DNA of 42,265 bases from the NCBI GenBank assembly GCA_017459925.1, contig JAFUCC010000016.1:1-42265 (forward strand), written 5' to 3'. The position numbers were made by a program, and so were the translations under genes. The DNA comes from Eggerthellaceae bacterium (GTDB lineage: Bacteria > Actinomycetota > Coriobacteriia > Coriobacteriales > Eggerthellaceae). A model generated the notes under the pieces. The model was given only the letters and a program-made list of their open reading frames with translations. It had not been told where the DNA came from and ran no database searches. Shown piece after piece: positions 1-7,940 of the stretch (within the stretch, counting starts at the first letter, position 1; each line of letters opens with the position of its first letter).

Positions 1-159
1 CTTTGACACATCGCGATGCGCCAAAGTGACCAGGCAAGGCCGACACACTCCTGACACATTTCCGAACTTCTATTTTGACACGCAGGCAATAGTTTTTCGC
101 CGACCGACCAGGTATGATTTGATTGCCCTACGTTAAACCGCCGTTGACAAGGAGCGCTC

Positions 160-1836
160 ATGAACCAGCCTTACGACGCATCCGCCGGAAACTTCCAAAT
201 GCACGAGGCGAAATGCCCCGAATGCGGCGCGCCCTTGCAGGTGCCCGATAACGCCGAATGGTTGACGTGCTCGTTTTGCGGCACGAACATCCACGTGTCG
301 TACCCGCAGCAGGGCGGCCAGCCGAGTGGCTTCGAACCCGACGGCACGATCCGCGACCGCGCGACCGGATACGGCCTGTTCCGCACGCGCGGCCTGAAAG
401 GCTGGAACGTCGCGAGCACCGAGCTGCAGCGCACGGGAACGAGCTCGCGTCCGTACGTGCCGCAGGTGGAACTGCGCGACCGCGCGGGCGGCGTCATGAG
501 CGTGAGCGCTGGCGAGGCGGGCGCTCAGAGAAATGGCGGGATGAATGCGATTCTCGGCATGTACACCGGGCATCTGGCGGGCGTCGACACCGCGAACTAC
601 GCCGACATGCCCGACCCCCTCGCGCTGACCGACCAAGTTGCGAGTGGTGCCGCGGCGCGGTTGGGCGGCACGGACTTCCGCTTCACGAAGCAACTCGCCT
701 GCCCCGATTTGGAAGGCAGGCGCCAAAACGGCTTCGCGTGGATTCAGCGTTTGGCGCAGTCGCAGGGCGCGATGGTTGCGAGCCCGTTCGTCGGCGTGGT
801 GCTGCGGACCTACGACATGACATGCGGCGGGCAGCCTTGGAAGCTTGCGGCGTTCGTCGAAGTCGTCGCCGCGAAGGACGGCATGAGCGCCGGCATCGGC
901 GAGGGAATCGGCGCCATGATGGAGGGCTTCGGGAACCTGGTTGGGTCGGTCGGCGGGCTGTTCGGCGGCAAGGGCGGCGACGGCAGCGCCGGCGCAAACG
1001 CGGGCGCGAGTTTCCCGAACCCGTTCGGCGGCCAGCAAAACAACGCGCAACAGGCGCAAGGCGGCCAAGGCCAGGGGCAAAGCGCCATGGATTTCTTCAT
1101 GGGAGGCGGCCTCGTCGGCAAGATGATGCGCGACCGCAAAGCGGCGTCGAACTCGGCGCAGCAAGCGCAGCCGATGCAACAAATGCAGCCTACGCAACAA
1201 CCTTCGCAGCAGTTTGCCCAACCCGCCCAGCACCCCATGCAGCCCACCCAACAGCAACAGCAGCCCGCACAAAGCGCATCGTGGTGCATTCCCGACTTCG
1301 CTGAGTATTCGCGTGGCGGCACGGTATTCTGGTACGTCCAGACCGTCGCCACCCTAGCTGCGCCTGCCGATGATTTCGACGCCCAGTTCGAAAGCGCGTT
1401 CTTGCCGTTCGTCAGCACGCTTCAAATGCATCCGGATGTCGACAGCCTGACCATTCAGGTCGTTCAACAGGAGGCCGCGCGGATTCAGGGCTCGACGCAA
1501 ACGCAACTTGCACAGAACGAAGCGGCGTTCCAGGCGCAGCAGGCGGCCCACCAGCAGCAGCAAGCAGCGTTCAATTCGTACAACGACTCGATTTCGGCGG
1601 CACGCGATGCGCGGCATCAGCAGTTCATGGCCAGCTCGCAGCAGCAGTTCAACCACTCGGGCCCCGACTTCTCGGAGGCGATTCGCGGCGTGAACACGTA
1701 CACGACCTCCGACGGGCGCGAAGTCGAGCTGTCGGTGCACGCCGACCACGCGTGGGAAAACCAGGCAGGAGACGTCATCGGCACGTCGGGCGGCACTGAG
1801 CCCGGCGCCGGCTGGACGGAGATTCCGCGGACGTAG
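160..1836 (+). CDS. Zinc-ribbon, Gln-rich protein of unknown function
   Basis: 558 residues. The ATG follows AAGGAG at a good distance, and TATGAT at 113-118 is a possible -10. Near the N-terminus C19, C22, C37 and C40 form two CxxC pairs, a zinc ribbon. Residues about 60-265 form a compact region with no motif I recognise; a Gly-rich stretch with helical spacing follows (about 265-300), then a long low-complexity Gln/Ala/Pro tract (about 310-395), a second folded region, another Gln-rich helix, and a charged tail. There is no signal peptide or clear membrane span, so it is probably cytosolic or membrane-associated. It is convergent with the lipase operon and is the only plus-strand gene beside the minus-strand cluster. 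The zinc ribbon recalls those in the metallopeptidase at 11921-12847, but a shared job is only inference. Real gene: high confidence; function unknown. Confidence 0.85.
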   Translation: MNQPYDASAGNFQMHEAKCPECGAPLQVPDNAEWLTCSFCGTNIHVSYPQQGGQPSGFEPDGTIRDRATGYGLFRTRGLKGWNVASTELQRTGTSSRPYVPQVELRDRAGGVMSVSAGEAGAQRNGGMNAILGMYTGHLAGVDTANYADMPDPLALTDQVASGAAARLGGTDFRFTKQLACPDLEGRRQNGFAWIQRLAQSQGAMVASPFVGVVLRTYDMTCGGQPWKLAAFVEVVAAKDGMSAGIGEGIGAMMEGFGNLVGSVGGLFGGKGGDGSAGANAGASFPNPFGGQQNNAQQAQGGQGQGQSAMDFFMGGGLVGKMMRDRKAASNSAQQAQPMQQMQPTQQPSQQFAQPAQHPMQPTQQQQQPAQSASWCIPDFAEYSRGGTVFWYVQTVATLAAPADDFDAQFESAFLPFVSTLQMHPDVDSLTIQVVQQEAARIQGSTQTQLAQNEAAFQAQQAAHQQQQAAFNSYNDSISAARDARHQQFMASSQQQFNHSGPDFSEAIRGVNTYTTSDGREVELSVHADHAWENQAGDVIGTSGGTEPGAGWTEIPRT

Positions 1837-1844
1837 CAGCTCTA

Positions 1845-2085
1845 GCCGTACTTTGGGCGATATCCTGCCACAGTTTCAGCCGTCGGTCGTACTTTGAGCC
1901 ATATCCTGCCATCCGCGCAAGTCCGAGTCGTACTTTGGATGATATCCTTCCATCCTCGCAAGCCTGAGCGATTTCGTGGAAGGGTAAGAGCTCCAAGTAC
2001 GATTTGGATTGAGCTCTCGGCAATTTTACTCGAACTTACACGAGCTATCCTGCCAGTAGTCGTACTTGGAACCGATATCCTTCCA
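1845..2085. repeat. Cluster of 26-27 bp repeats in a convergent gap
   Basis: Between 1837 and 2371 I see no gene. Four direct copies of a unit resembling GTCGTACTTTGGnnGATATC followed by CTTCCA lie at 1845-1870, 1886-1911, 1927-1952 and 2059-2085; an inverted, more diverged copy lies at 1977-2002, and a half unit near 2043-2055. Short ORFs here translate the repeat and are not genes. The copies differ mainly in the middle, where the left and right thirds are conserved. It sits between convergent transcription units, the usual place for REP-like or dispersed intergenic repeats. Confidence 0.75.
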
Positions 2086-2164
2086 TGAAAATGGAAATTC
2101 CCGTGGGAACGCAGCTGGAACGCGAAAATGAGACACTGCGAAATCGGAGAGTGCACAACACTTG

Positions 2165-2197
2165 TTGGTAGGAGCGAGCGCGAAGCACTCGAACCCC
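2165..2197. repeat. Short hairpin repeat, also present at 37203-37233
   Basis: A 7-bp stem with a GAA loop (CGAGCGC/GCACTCG, 2175-2191) is flanked by GGTAGGAG on the left and AACCC on the right. A near-identical block occurs at 37203-37233, where the changed stem base is still pairable (G-U). The flanks resemble a tRNA 3-prime end read on the other strand, but the T-arm is not normal, so it is not a tRNA. Confidence 0.5.
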
Positions 2198-2371
2198 AAG
2201 AGTCGGGCATTAGGTTCATTAAAACAATGCCTTTGAAGTGCGTAGACGGCGATATTGCCCTTGGATTCTGCGCGGACAGGTTCGTCCTCAGACGCGGAAT
2301 CTAACCCTCGCAACACCGAACTCTGCTTTGATTCAAACTATTGTGATTTACCCAAACAGACGCAAGGCTCC

Positions 2372-4075
2372 CTACGCGATGCGTTCGAACTCCATACCGC
2401 CTATGTAAAGATAATCACCATCGATCTCTATTGGAACGTCCACGCTGGTCCACTTGCCCAAATCAAACCCGATGTTCAACCCATAGGATTTCGCTGCAGC
2501 GTCCATATCGACAGACATCCTCAACATGCCGTTTGAAATCGAGTACTCACCTTCAGACTCGGTCAGAACAGCGCCATCATCGTCGAGCCAACAGCCGAAA
2601 ACTACACCATCATCGTAGAAGTCGTATGCCAAGATGATCGGCAGATCGAAGTTTGCAAACATTCCGTCGATATACTTAAGACCGTCACCAGAAGAGCCTC
2701 CAGCCGATAGCCTTTCGAGCTGCGTCGTAGTGTTCGGCGACCCCGTGTAAATCGTGATATGGTCATTGTCGACGACCTCTACGTCGAACGTCAATGTGTC
2801 CTTCCAGAGCATGTTCGTACAGTCGAGCTTCAGCGTCCCTCCACTCTCATACAGCCGATAGGTGTCAGCCGGGCTGTAGAAATTACACTGCTCGCCATCG
2901 AACGTCACGGTGATACCTGGCTGCGCCTGCCCGAATCCAACCGAACCCACGCTTTTCCAAGATCCTTCGATGGAAAAGCCCCCGGGTGCAGGAGCGTATG
3001 TATCGGATGATTCCACACGCTCAGTATCGTCATCAGAACTCGACTCGCCAGCACCCCCTCTTCCAATGCAGGCTAATTGCAAAATCTTTTCAGACCCCTG
3101 CAATTCAAGCGCCCGTTTATAGTTGCTCATCAGATGATTGTCCGCACCGAGCACTTCTGTGTCGTGAACCCGTTCATCTCTGTAAATATCTGCATGCCCG
3201 AACTTCGCATAAGGAGAGCTGGCGCCAAGGGTCGCTTTTGTTCCGTGAGGGCCGAAGCTGTCGTAGTAATTGTATATGTTGTGTATATTCTCGTATCCAT
3301 CATCGATACCTTCATCGCTCGTGAGCACCTTGATTGCCCCAAAGGTATAGACGTACACGTCATCGGGTTGTAGCCTTTCAGACCACCAAGTTCCGCCATT
3401 AGCACCCATATCGAACTCTGCGCCGAGCATGTTTGCGGCAGCGCCGCCGAGGCTATGACCCGTAATGAATACCACGAGACGATTGGCGTTGCTTATTTCC
3501 GGATGAATGCTCAGATAATCATCGAGGGCGCTCGATAGGCTCTCGTAGAACTCGTGGACGTGCTGGTAAACCTCGTTTCCGTAGAAATCCCTGCGGTTTT
3601 CGCCCAAGAACTCGCCACTGTGGTAGTCGCCCAGCAATTCTGCCGCAGAAACCGATCCTCTCGCGGTTATTGCAACCACGGTCGTGGGTTCTCCATTAAT
3701 CGAGAGCACATCGTAGCCTATTGCACATGCCGACCCTCCAACCAACTTCCCCAAAGGGCCCGTTGTGTAGTTGTAGTCCTTCACGTTCGACATCCCGTAT
3801 TGCGCGTAGAGCGCTTTTATCTTATCCGGGTCCGTGTCCTCGGACTCTTCGCACAGCTCTGCAGCCACTGTCGCCAAGTCATTGTCGTACTCCGACGAAG
3901 GCCCCTCGAACAACGCAGCGCACCACGCAGAACCGTTGCCCGTGTAAAACTCGGCACCTCGCTCGGTGACGTTTTCAGAAGATGCAGAACCGGGAGAACC
4001 GCCATCGCAGGCAGCTAACATCGGAAGGACGGACAGCGAAAGCAAGAGCGCCATCAGCGGAAACAGCTTTTTCAT
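2372..4075 (-). CDS. Class-3 lipase-like lipoprotein
   Basis: 567 residues. An N-terminal signal ends in a lipobox LAAC with Cys23, so it is predicted to be exported and lipid-anchored. The hydrolase core has the nucleophile elbow GHSLG (Ser208), followed by Asp272 in a YYDSFGPH segment and His294 in KFGHA, which fit the Ser-Asp-His triad of class-3 lipases. After a Ser/Asp-rich linker (about 340-360) come small beta-rich repeats that begin GSW and look like lipocalin-type domains. It starts 22 nt after the lipoprotein gene 4098-4610, so the two form one operon from the promoter at 4667-4710. A second lipase at 4949-6874 has the same signal start (MKKLF) and core but a C-terminal membrane span instead of a lipobox. 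Substrate is unknown; phospholipid or glycerolipid is the family expectation. Confidence 0.85.
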   Translation of the reverse strand: MKKLFPLMALLLSLSVLPMLAACDGGSPGSASSENVTERGAEFYTGNGSAWCAALFEGPSSEYDNDLATVAAELCEESEDTDPDKIKALYAQYGMSNVKDYNYTTGPLGKLVGGSACAIGYDVLSINGEPTTVVAITARGSVSAAELLGDYHSGEFLGENRRDFYGNEVYQHVHEFYESLSSALDDYLSIHPEISNANRLVVFITGHSLGGAAANMLGAEFDMGANGGTWWSERLQPDDVYVYTFGAIKVLTSDEGIDDGYENIHNIYNYYDSFGPHGTKATLGASSPYAKFGHADIYRDERVHDTEVLGADNHLMSNYKRALELQGSEKILQLACIGRGGAGESSSDDDTERVESSDTYAPAPGGFSIEGSWKSVGSVGFGQAQPGITVTFDGEQCNFYSPADTYRLYESGGTLKLDCTNMLWKDTLTFDVEVVDNDHITIYTGSPNTTTQLERLSAGGSSGDGLKYIDGMFANFDLPIILAYDFYDDGVVFGCWLDDDGAVLTESEGEYSISNGMLRMSVDMDAAAKSYGLNIGFDLGKWTSVDVPIEIDGDYLYIGGMEFERIA

Positions 4076-4097
4076 GAAGCAACCTCTGAATAGGGAA

Positions 4098-4610
4098 TCA
4101 AATCTTGCCGTCGATGGAGGCCAAACCCTCCAGGGTCGTCTCGCCTATGTGAACCAAGAACGCCATGGCATCGTCGTTATCGGGAACGCGCCCCTGGGAC
4201 AGCTCGCCGACAAGGAACACGCCAGTCACGTCTTCGCCGCCATCAGATACGGGAAACACGCCAGTGAACGCGTATTCGAACCCGCCACTCGTGTCGGGAT
4301 CCAGCTCTTCGGTGAGCGTCCAGCTCCCCTTGAACGAGGCGCTATTCAAAACATGTCCCTGGTCATCGAACTCGCTCGGCATGGTCACGACGATAGAGCC
4401 ATCGGATGCAAAGTCGAAATACAGGCCTTCAGGCACAGGCGCTTCAACGAGGTTTCCGCTCTCGTCGGGCACAGACAGGCTGAGCGCCACCCAATGCCCC
4501 ACGACGCGCGCTTCGGCGTCTTGCTGTCCGCCACCCGCGCCGCTGCATCCCACGAGCGCAACGCACATTGCCGCCAAGACGGCGACGGCCAGCTTTGCGA
4601 ATCGGTTCAT
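4098..4610 (-). CDS. Small lipoprotein with lipocalin-like fold
   Basis: 170 residues from the ATG at 4610, chosen because the signal peptide (MNRFAKL...) begins there. The lipobox LVGC gives Cys22. The mature part, after a Gly/Gln linker, has short beta strands: GHW near the start, GSW about 95 residues on, and a C-terminal strand run. This matches the small beta-barrel-like domain also seen at the N-terminus of the lipase 4949-6874 and the C-terminus of lipase 2372-4075. It is the first gene of a two-gene operon with the downstream lipase. A role as partner, inhibitor or chaperone of the lipase is inference from that pairing. Confidence 0.8.
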   Translation of the reverse strand: MNRFAKLAVAVLAAMCVALVGCSGAGGGQQDAEARVVGHWVALSLSVPDESGNLVEAPVPEGLYFDFASDGSIVVTMPSEFDDQGHVLNSASFKGSWTLTEELDPDTSGGFEYAFTGVFPVSDGGEDVTGVFLVGELSQGRVPDNDDAMAFLVHIGETTLEGLASIDGKI

Positions 4611-4666
4611 ACAACCCCCTCTACTGTTGTCGAACAAGGGCAGCCGTACGGAAAGGCCGCAAGAGG

Positions 4667-4710
4667 AGCATAGCGATAACCATTCAGCGTTCGTTCAGCA
4701 TTTGCTCAGG
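4667..4710 (-). promoter_or_regulatory. Promoter with three 11-bp-spaced CTGA half-sites
   Basis: On the minus strand, CTGA occurs three times exactly 11 bp apart (plus-strand TCAG at 4684, 4695, 4706). The two downstream units read ACGCTGAATGG and ATGCTGAACGA. After 7 nt comes a -10 box TATGCT (4672-4667). The repeats cover the -35 region, the layout of OmpR-family activated promoters. The same arrangement occurs at 7178-7220. Confidence 0.75.
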
Positions 4711-4740
4711 GAGATGGAAACGCAGCCGATGGACGGGAAT

Positions 4741-4920
4741 TTACGGGCGGCAGGAGCCGCAGGGCTCGTGGCCCAGGGCTATGGCCTCGGCGCGCGAAGC
4801 CCCCTCAGCCGCCGATGACCCGCCCCCGCCCCCATCGCCACTGCAAGTCGCCAACGCAATTACGCATGCAGCAGCTACGAGAACGGCGGCGACGCGCGCT
4901 GGCCATTTGCGAATCTTCAT
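4741..4920 (-). CDS. Small putative lipoprotein
   Basis: 59 residues from the ATG at 4920; a TTG two codons upstream is a less likely start. A basic N-terminus and hydrophobic core end in LATC, a lipobox-like site with the Cys followed by a Gly-rich linker. The tail ends in a CGSC pair. It begins 28 nt after the stop of the lipase 4949-6874 and would be the last gene of that operon. Its short length and absence of a known domain leave some doubt that it is translated. Confidence 0.55.
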   Translation of the reverse strand: MKIRKWPARVAAVLVAAACVIALATCSGDGGGGGSSAAEGASRAEAIALGHEPCGSCRP

Positions 4921-4948
4921 CGTCAATCGCGCCTCGCGCCAACAGGCT

Positions 4949-6874
4949 TTACCTGCGCTTCTTCGACGCCTTCTTCTTGCGCTTGTTTTGCTTGCGGGTG
5001 TTCTTCACCGTGCCGATGACGAGCAGGATGACGAACACGAGGGCCACGACGCCGACGACGATGAGGAGAATCTGCCACCATTGGAACCCGGAATCGCCCT
5101 GTTCGGCACCAGGTTGCCCGTCGTCTGCCGACTCGTTCTGAGCCTCGCCATCGGCAGTTTCCAGCGAAACGTCGTCAACCTGCGCATCGCCGCTTACCGC
5201 AAGCGAAAACTGCCGGCCCTCCTCGACCGCCACGTTCTCGAACGTCTTCTCGCTGACGATATCGCCGGTATCGGGGTCAATGCTCTGCTGCGAGACGGTC
5301 ATTTCGCCGCTGCCGGTACCCACGATCTTCACCGTATAAGGCTCACCAGGCGGAGCGTACACGTACTTCTCGTCGCCATCGGCCATGACGAGAACGGTGC
5401 CCGCATCCTCGATCGACGCATCTTCGCCCTTGGTCGCGCCCATAAGCGCGCCATCGGGGCTGTAAACCGCAATGTCAACCGGGCAATGAACCGAAGTGAG
5501 CGAATACGGATTAACCGCCCCATCGCCCATGTTGTAAGGTAAGTTGCAAAGCATCATTGCAAGATAGGTGGAGCATATGTGCTCGTCGACGATGTTTCGC
5601 GGATGCCAGCCGTTTTCGCCGTAAACCCTCTCATAGTATGGTTGATATCGGCTTTCCGAGGAATCGTAGTACCACGTGTGCCCATATTTCTTATAGCCGA
5701 AAGGAACGTTGGGGACCGCGTCATGCAAATTCACGATATTGTGAACATTCGTGAAGCTTTCCCTGTTGTAATTAAACGTTTCATGATTCGGCGTGGCGAA
5801 CGTATACGCGAAAATGGCATTCCTCGATCCGCAGCTTCCCTCTAGCATCTGCGCAAGTTGGCTGGCCACTGCCGCACCCATGCTATGACCGGTAATGAAG
5901 AGAATCGTATTTGACGAGTTGACGGTAAACCCATACCGATCGCTCAGGCTGCCATAATAGGACTTGAACTGATTGCGCACGTTATCAGCCGCAGGATAGA
6001 ACCCGTCTATCTGGGAACGCAAATCAGTGAGCCAGTCTCCGATTTCGTCCGTTTTCGTGCCCCGCACCGCAATAGCCACGACAACTCTCTGCGCTCCGTT
6101 CAGGCTGATGTCTTTGGACGCAAACACCGTTGCGGGCATTTCGGCGTTCTCGGCATTACCGCCGTAGTAAACGGACGACGTGTTTTCGAAACCCAAATCA
6201 CGCATGCGCTGCTCGCCTGCTTGCTGCCCCAGCTCTGCGGCTTGGCTGAGGACGAGCGCCGCCATGGCGATGTCATGATCGTACTCCGAAGAATCCTTGC
6301 CGAATAAATCCCAGCCCCAATTCAAGCTGACGGTGTTGTCGTCGTCGAATGCAACGTCCATTTTCTGAATCTCGCTAGAGGCGCTCGCTTCGGCCTCATC
6401 ATTTCCCTCGCTTCGCGTTTCGTTTGGCTCGTGGGCAGAGCCCTCGGAAGGCAGCGTGAAATCGGCTTTCGCGCCAACCCTGGTCAGCGGCAACTTGCAA
6501 TTCGAAGACCATGCCGTGTAATCGCCGTACACCTGGACCAAGTAGAAGTTGTCGTCGTTGCATTTCAACACTTCGAAATGGTAGCCCTCGTCAACGCCGC
6601 CATACGCAAGTTGCATGAGCCACAAGACGCTCGACCCGTCTATCTCGATAGGAAAGGCGGCGCTTCCCGTGTCCTCGGTCTTCCATGTGCCCTCTTCGGG
6701 CCATAAGCCGAAATCGCTTACGCAGGTGCCATTTTCGTAAAACGAGAATGTCGCATCACCACTACTTGTGGCCCAATCGCCTACAAGGAAGGAGTCGTCG
6801 GCGAACGCGGCATTCGGAAACAACAGCAAGACGGCCGCTAGCGTCGCCGCCATCAGAGAGAACAGCTTCTTCAT
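4949..6874 (-). CDS. Secreted class-3 lipase with C-terminal membrane anchor
   Basis: 641 residues from the ATG at 6874, supported by GGAG 8 nt upstream and by the signal peptide starting MKKLF and ending near AFA at 24-25. Residues about 27-135 form a beta-rich lipocalin-like domain (GDW, GTW). A short acidic linker leads to the alpha/beta hydrolase domain (about 180-420) with RGTKTD in the oxyanion region, GHSMG with Ser331, Asp385 and His399. Two small beta domains follow, then a single membrane span near 595-620 and a very basic tail, so the enzyme should face outward while anchored. It is the second gene after the zinc-finger gene 6957-7115. Lipase 2372-4075 is its sister with a lipid anchor. 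Confidence 0.85.
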   Translation of the reverse strand: MKKLFSLMAATLAAVLLLFPNAAFADDSFLVGDWATSSGDATFSFYENGTCVSDFGLWPEEGTWKTEDTGSAAFPIEIDGSSVLWLMQLAYGGVDEGYHFEVLKCNDDNFYLVQVYGDYTAWSSNCKLPLTRVGAKADFTLPSEGSAHEPNETRSEGNDEAEASASSEIQKMDVAFDDDNTVSLNWGWDLFGKDSSEYDHDIAMAALVLSQAAELGQQAGEQRMRDLGFENTSSVYYGGNAENAEMPATVFASKDISLNGAQRVVVAIAVRGTKTDEIGDWLTDLRSQIDGFYPAADNVRNQFKSYYGSLSDRYGFTVNSSNTILFITGHSMGAAVASQLAQMLEGSCGSRNAIFAYTFATPNHETFNYNRESFTNVHNIVNLHDAVPNVPFGYKKYGHTWYYDSSESRYQPYYERVYGENGWHPRNIVDEHICSTYLAMMLCNLPYNMGDGAVNPYSLTSVHCPVDIAVYSPDGALMGATKGEDASIEDAGTVLVMADGDEKYVYAPPGEPYTVKIVGTGSGEMTVSQQSIDPDTGDIVSEKTFENVAVEEGRQFSLAVSGDAQVDDVSLETADGEAQNESADDGQPGAEQGDSGFQWWQILLIVVGVVALVFVILLVIGTVKNTRKQNKRKKKASKKRR

Positions 6875-6956
6875 GAGACGATCTCCAATCTGGAAATCAG
6901 GCATCGCCATGAATGCAGGCACTCGCCTATCGAGCCCTGAGCATCGCGCCCGACGG

Positions 6957-7115
6957 CTAGCTTCCGCACGACATCATGTGGATGTTGCGCTCCATCTCGG
7001 TGGCGAAAGGACGCCCGCAGCGCGGGCAACTCCATGTGACCATGCGCACCCTGTGCCACATGCGCTGCCACATCGAAAGCCGCTTCTCTTCGTGACATGT
7101 GCAGTTCTCAGCCAT
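6957..7115 (-). CDS. Tiny Cys/His-rich zinc-finger protein
   Basis: 52 residues, too short for usual ORF cut-offs. The ATG at 7115 follows AAAGGGG. The N-terminal part has CTCH, the middle is rich in Met, Trp and Arg, and the C-terminus has CPRCGRPF followed by ERNIHMMSC, a CxxC...HxxxC arrangement able to bind one zinc. It lies about 56 nt below the predicted start of the promoter 7178-7220 and 82 nt before the lipase gene, so it heads that operon. No family was recognised. It could be an RNA- or protein-binding modulator. Confidence 0.6.
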   Translation of the reverse strand: MAENCTCHEEKRLSMWQRMWHRVRMVTWSCPRCGRPFATEMERNIHMMSCGS

Positions 7116-7177
7116 AACTTACCCCTTTCGTTTGGATGTCCCGGGCAGTCGAATGCCGCCACCGAAACCATAGGGCG

Positions 7178-7220
7178 AGTATAGGCACGACCGTTCAGCA
7201 TTTGTTCAGCATTCACTCAG
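7178..7220 (-). promoter_or_regulatory. Promoter with three 11-bp-spaced CTGA half-sites
   Basis: On the minus strand, three CTGA elements are exactly 11 bp apart (plus-strand TCAG at 7195, 7206, 7217). The two downstream units are ATGCTGAACGG and ATGCTGAACAA. Seven nt later is a -10 box TATACT (7183-7178). Repeat period, distance and element sequence match the site at 4667-4710. It begins just below the stop of the winged-helix regulator gene, a natural candidate for the DNA-binding protein. Confidence 0.75.
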
Positions 7221-7226
7221 GACGAT

Positions 7227-7940
7227 TCAGGATGCTTCGCAACCAAGACGCGCGGCCAACGCCGCGATTCGGGCTTGGCCCACTGCCCGGTCAAGACAGG
7301 AATAGGCTTGCATGAAGGCGCGCAAGCCCTCATCGGACACCAGCCACCCCACCGTGCCCGCCTGATTGGCGATTTCGATGACACCCTCTTCGGAAAGGCG
7401 CTCGCACCAGTCCTCATCTGCGGCGAAATCGCCTACGGACATCCTCGACACGCCCTCAGCCTGCCCTCGCATCGGAAGTTTCGCCGCCGGTGCGCCACAA
7501 GCGCCTTCTGCCGCAGTGGAAACGACACCGTGGGCGTCGGGAACCACAACCTGGTAACTCTTCGTAGCCCGGTTCGTCACGATGGCGCTTTCCGGGCCGC
7601 CCGCCTTGGCAATTTTCGCCCTGATGTTGCACATGTGCTGCTGAATGCTCCGCTTCCGCTGCGCAGCGTCCTTCGTCCCGCTGTCAGCCCCGCCACCATG
7701 ATTCAACGAATACAGCTCGTCAACAGTCGCAGAGTGGCTTTTCTTACTGCACAGGTGCTTGAGAATAACAAGCTCGGACGCTGTCAGCGCCTGCGGCGAT
7801 GCCGTCGAGCCAAGGCGGCGAACCTCGCCCGTCGCCATATCGAGGAGCATAGAGCCGTCGGGCCCAAAACGCGCAACGGGAACGCTGCCCGCACTCCGCC
7901 CTCCGCCCATCGTCTCAGCTCGTTCAATACGCCTCGTCAT
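7227..7940 (-). CDS. Winged-helix (OmpR C-terminal type) regulator
   Basis: 237 residues from the ATG at 7940, which follows AGGGGAGGG; a longer open frame upstream only shadows the ClC gene. Residues about 50-130 match the OmpR/PhoB DNA-binding fold: LTASELVILKHL, a second helix, QQHMCNIRAKI as the likely recognition-helix region, then a strand pair ending in SYQVVV. There is no receiver domain; a short N-terminal beta segment precedes the domain and a C-terminal helical region (about 165-237) is of unknown type. It overlaps the ClC gene by 4 nt (ATGA), so it is translationally coupled and the last gene of the long operon. The OmpR-style 11-bp repeats at 7178-7220 and 4667-4710 are its likely targets (inference). 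Confidence 0.8.
   Translation of the reverse strand: MTRRIERAETMGGGRSAGSVPVARFGPDGSMLLDMATGEVRRLGSTASPQALTASELVILKHLCSKKSHSATVDELYSLNHGGGADSGTKDAAQRKRSIQQHMCNIRAKIAKAGGPESAIVTNRATKSYQVVVPDAHGVVSTAAEGACGAPAAKLPMRGQAEGVSRMSVGDFAADEDWCERLSEEGVIEIANQAGTVGWLVSDEGLRAFMQAYSCLDRAVGQARIAALAARLGCEAS

Noticed and set aside
2026..2316. Minus-strand frame in the convergent gap
   Set aside because: It translates repeat units and lacks a ribosome site.
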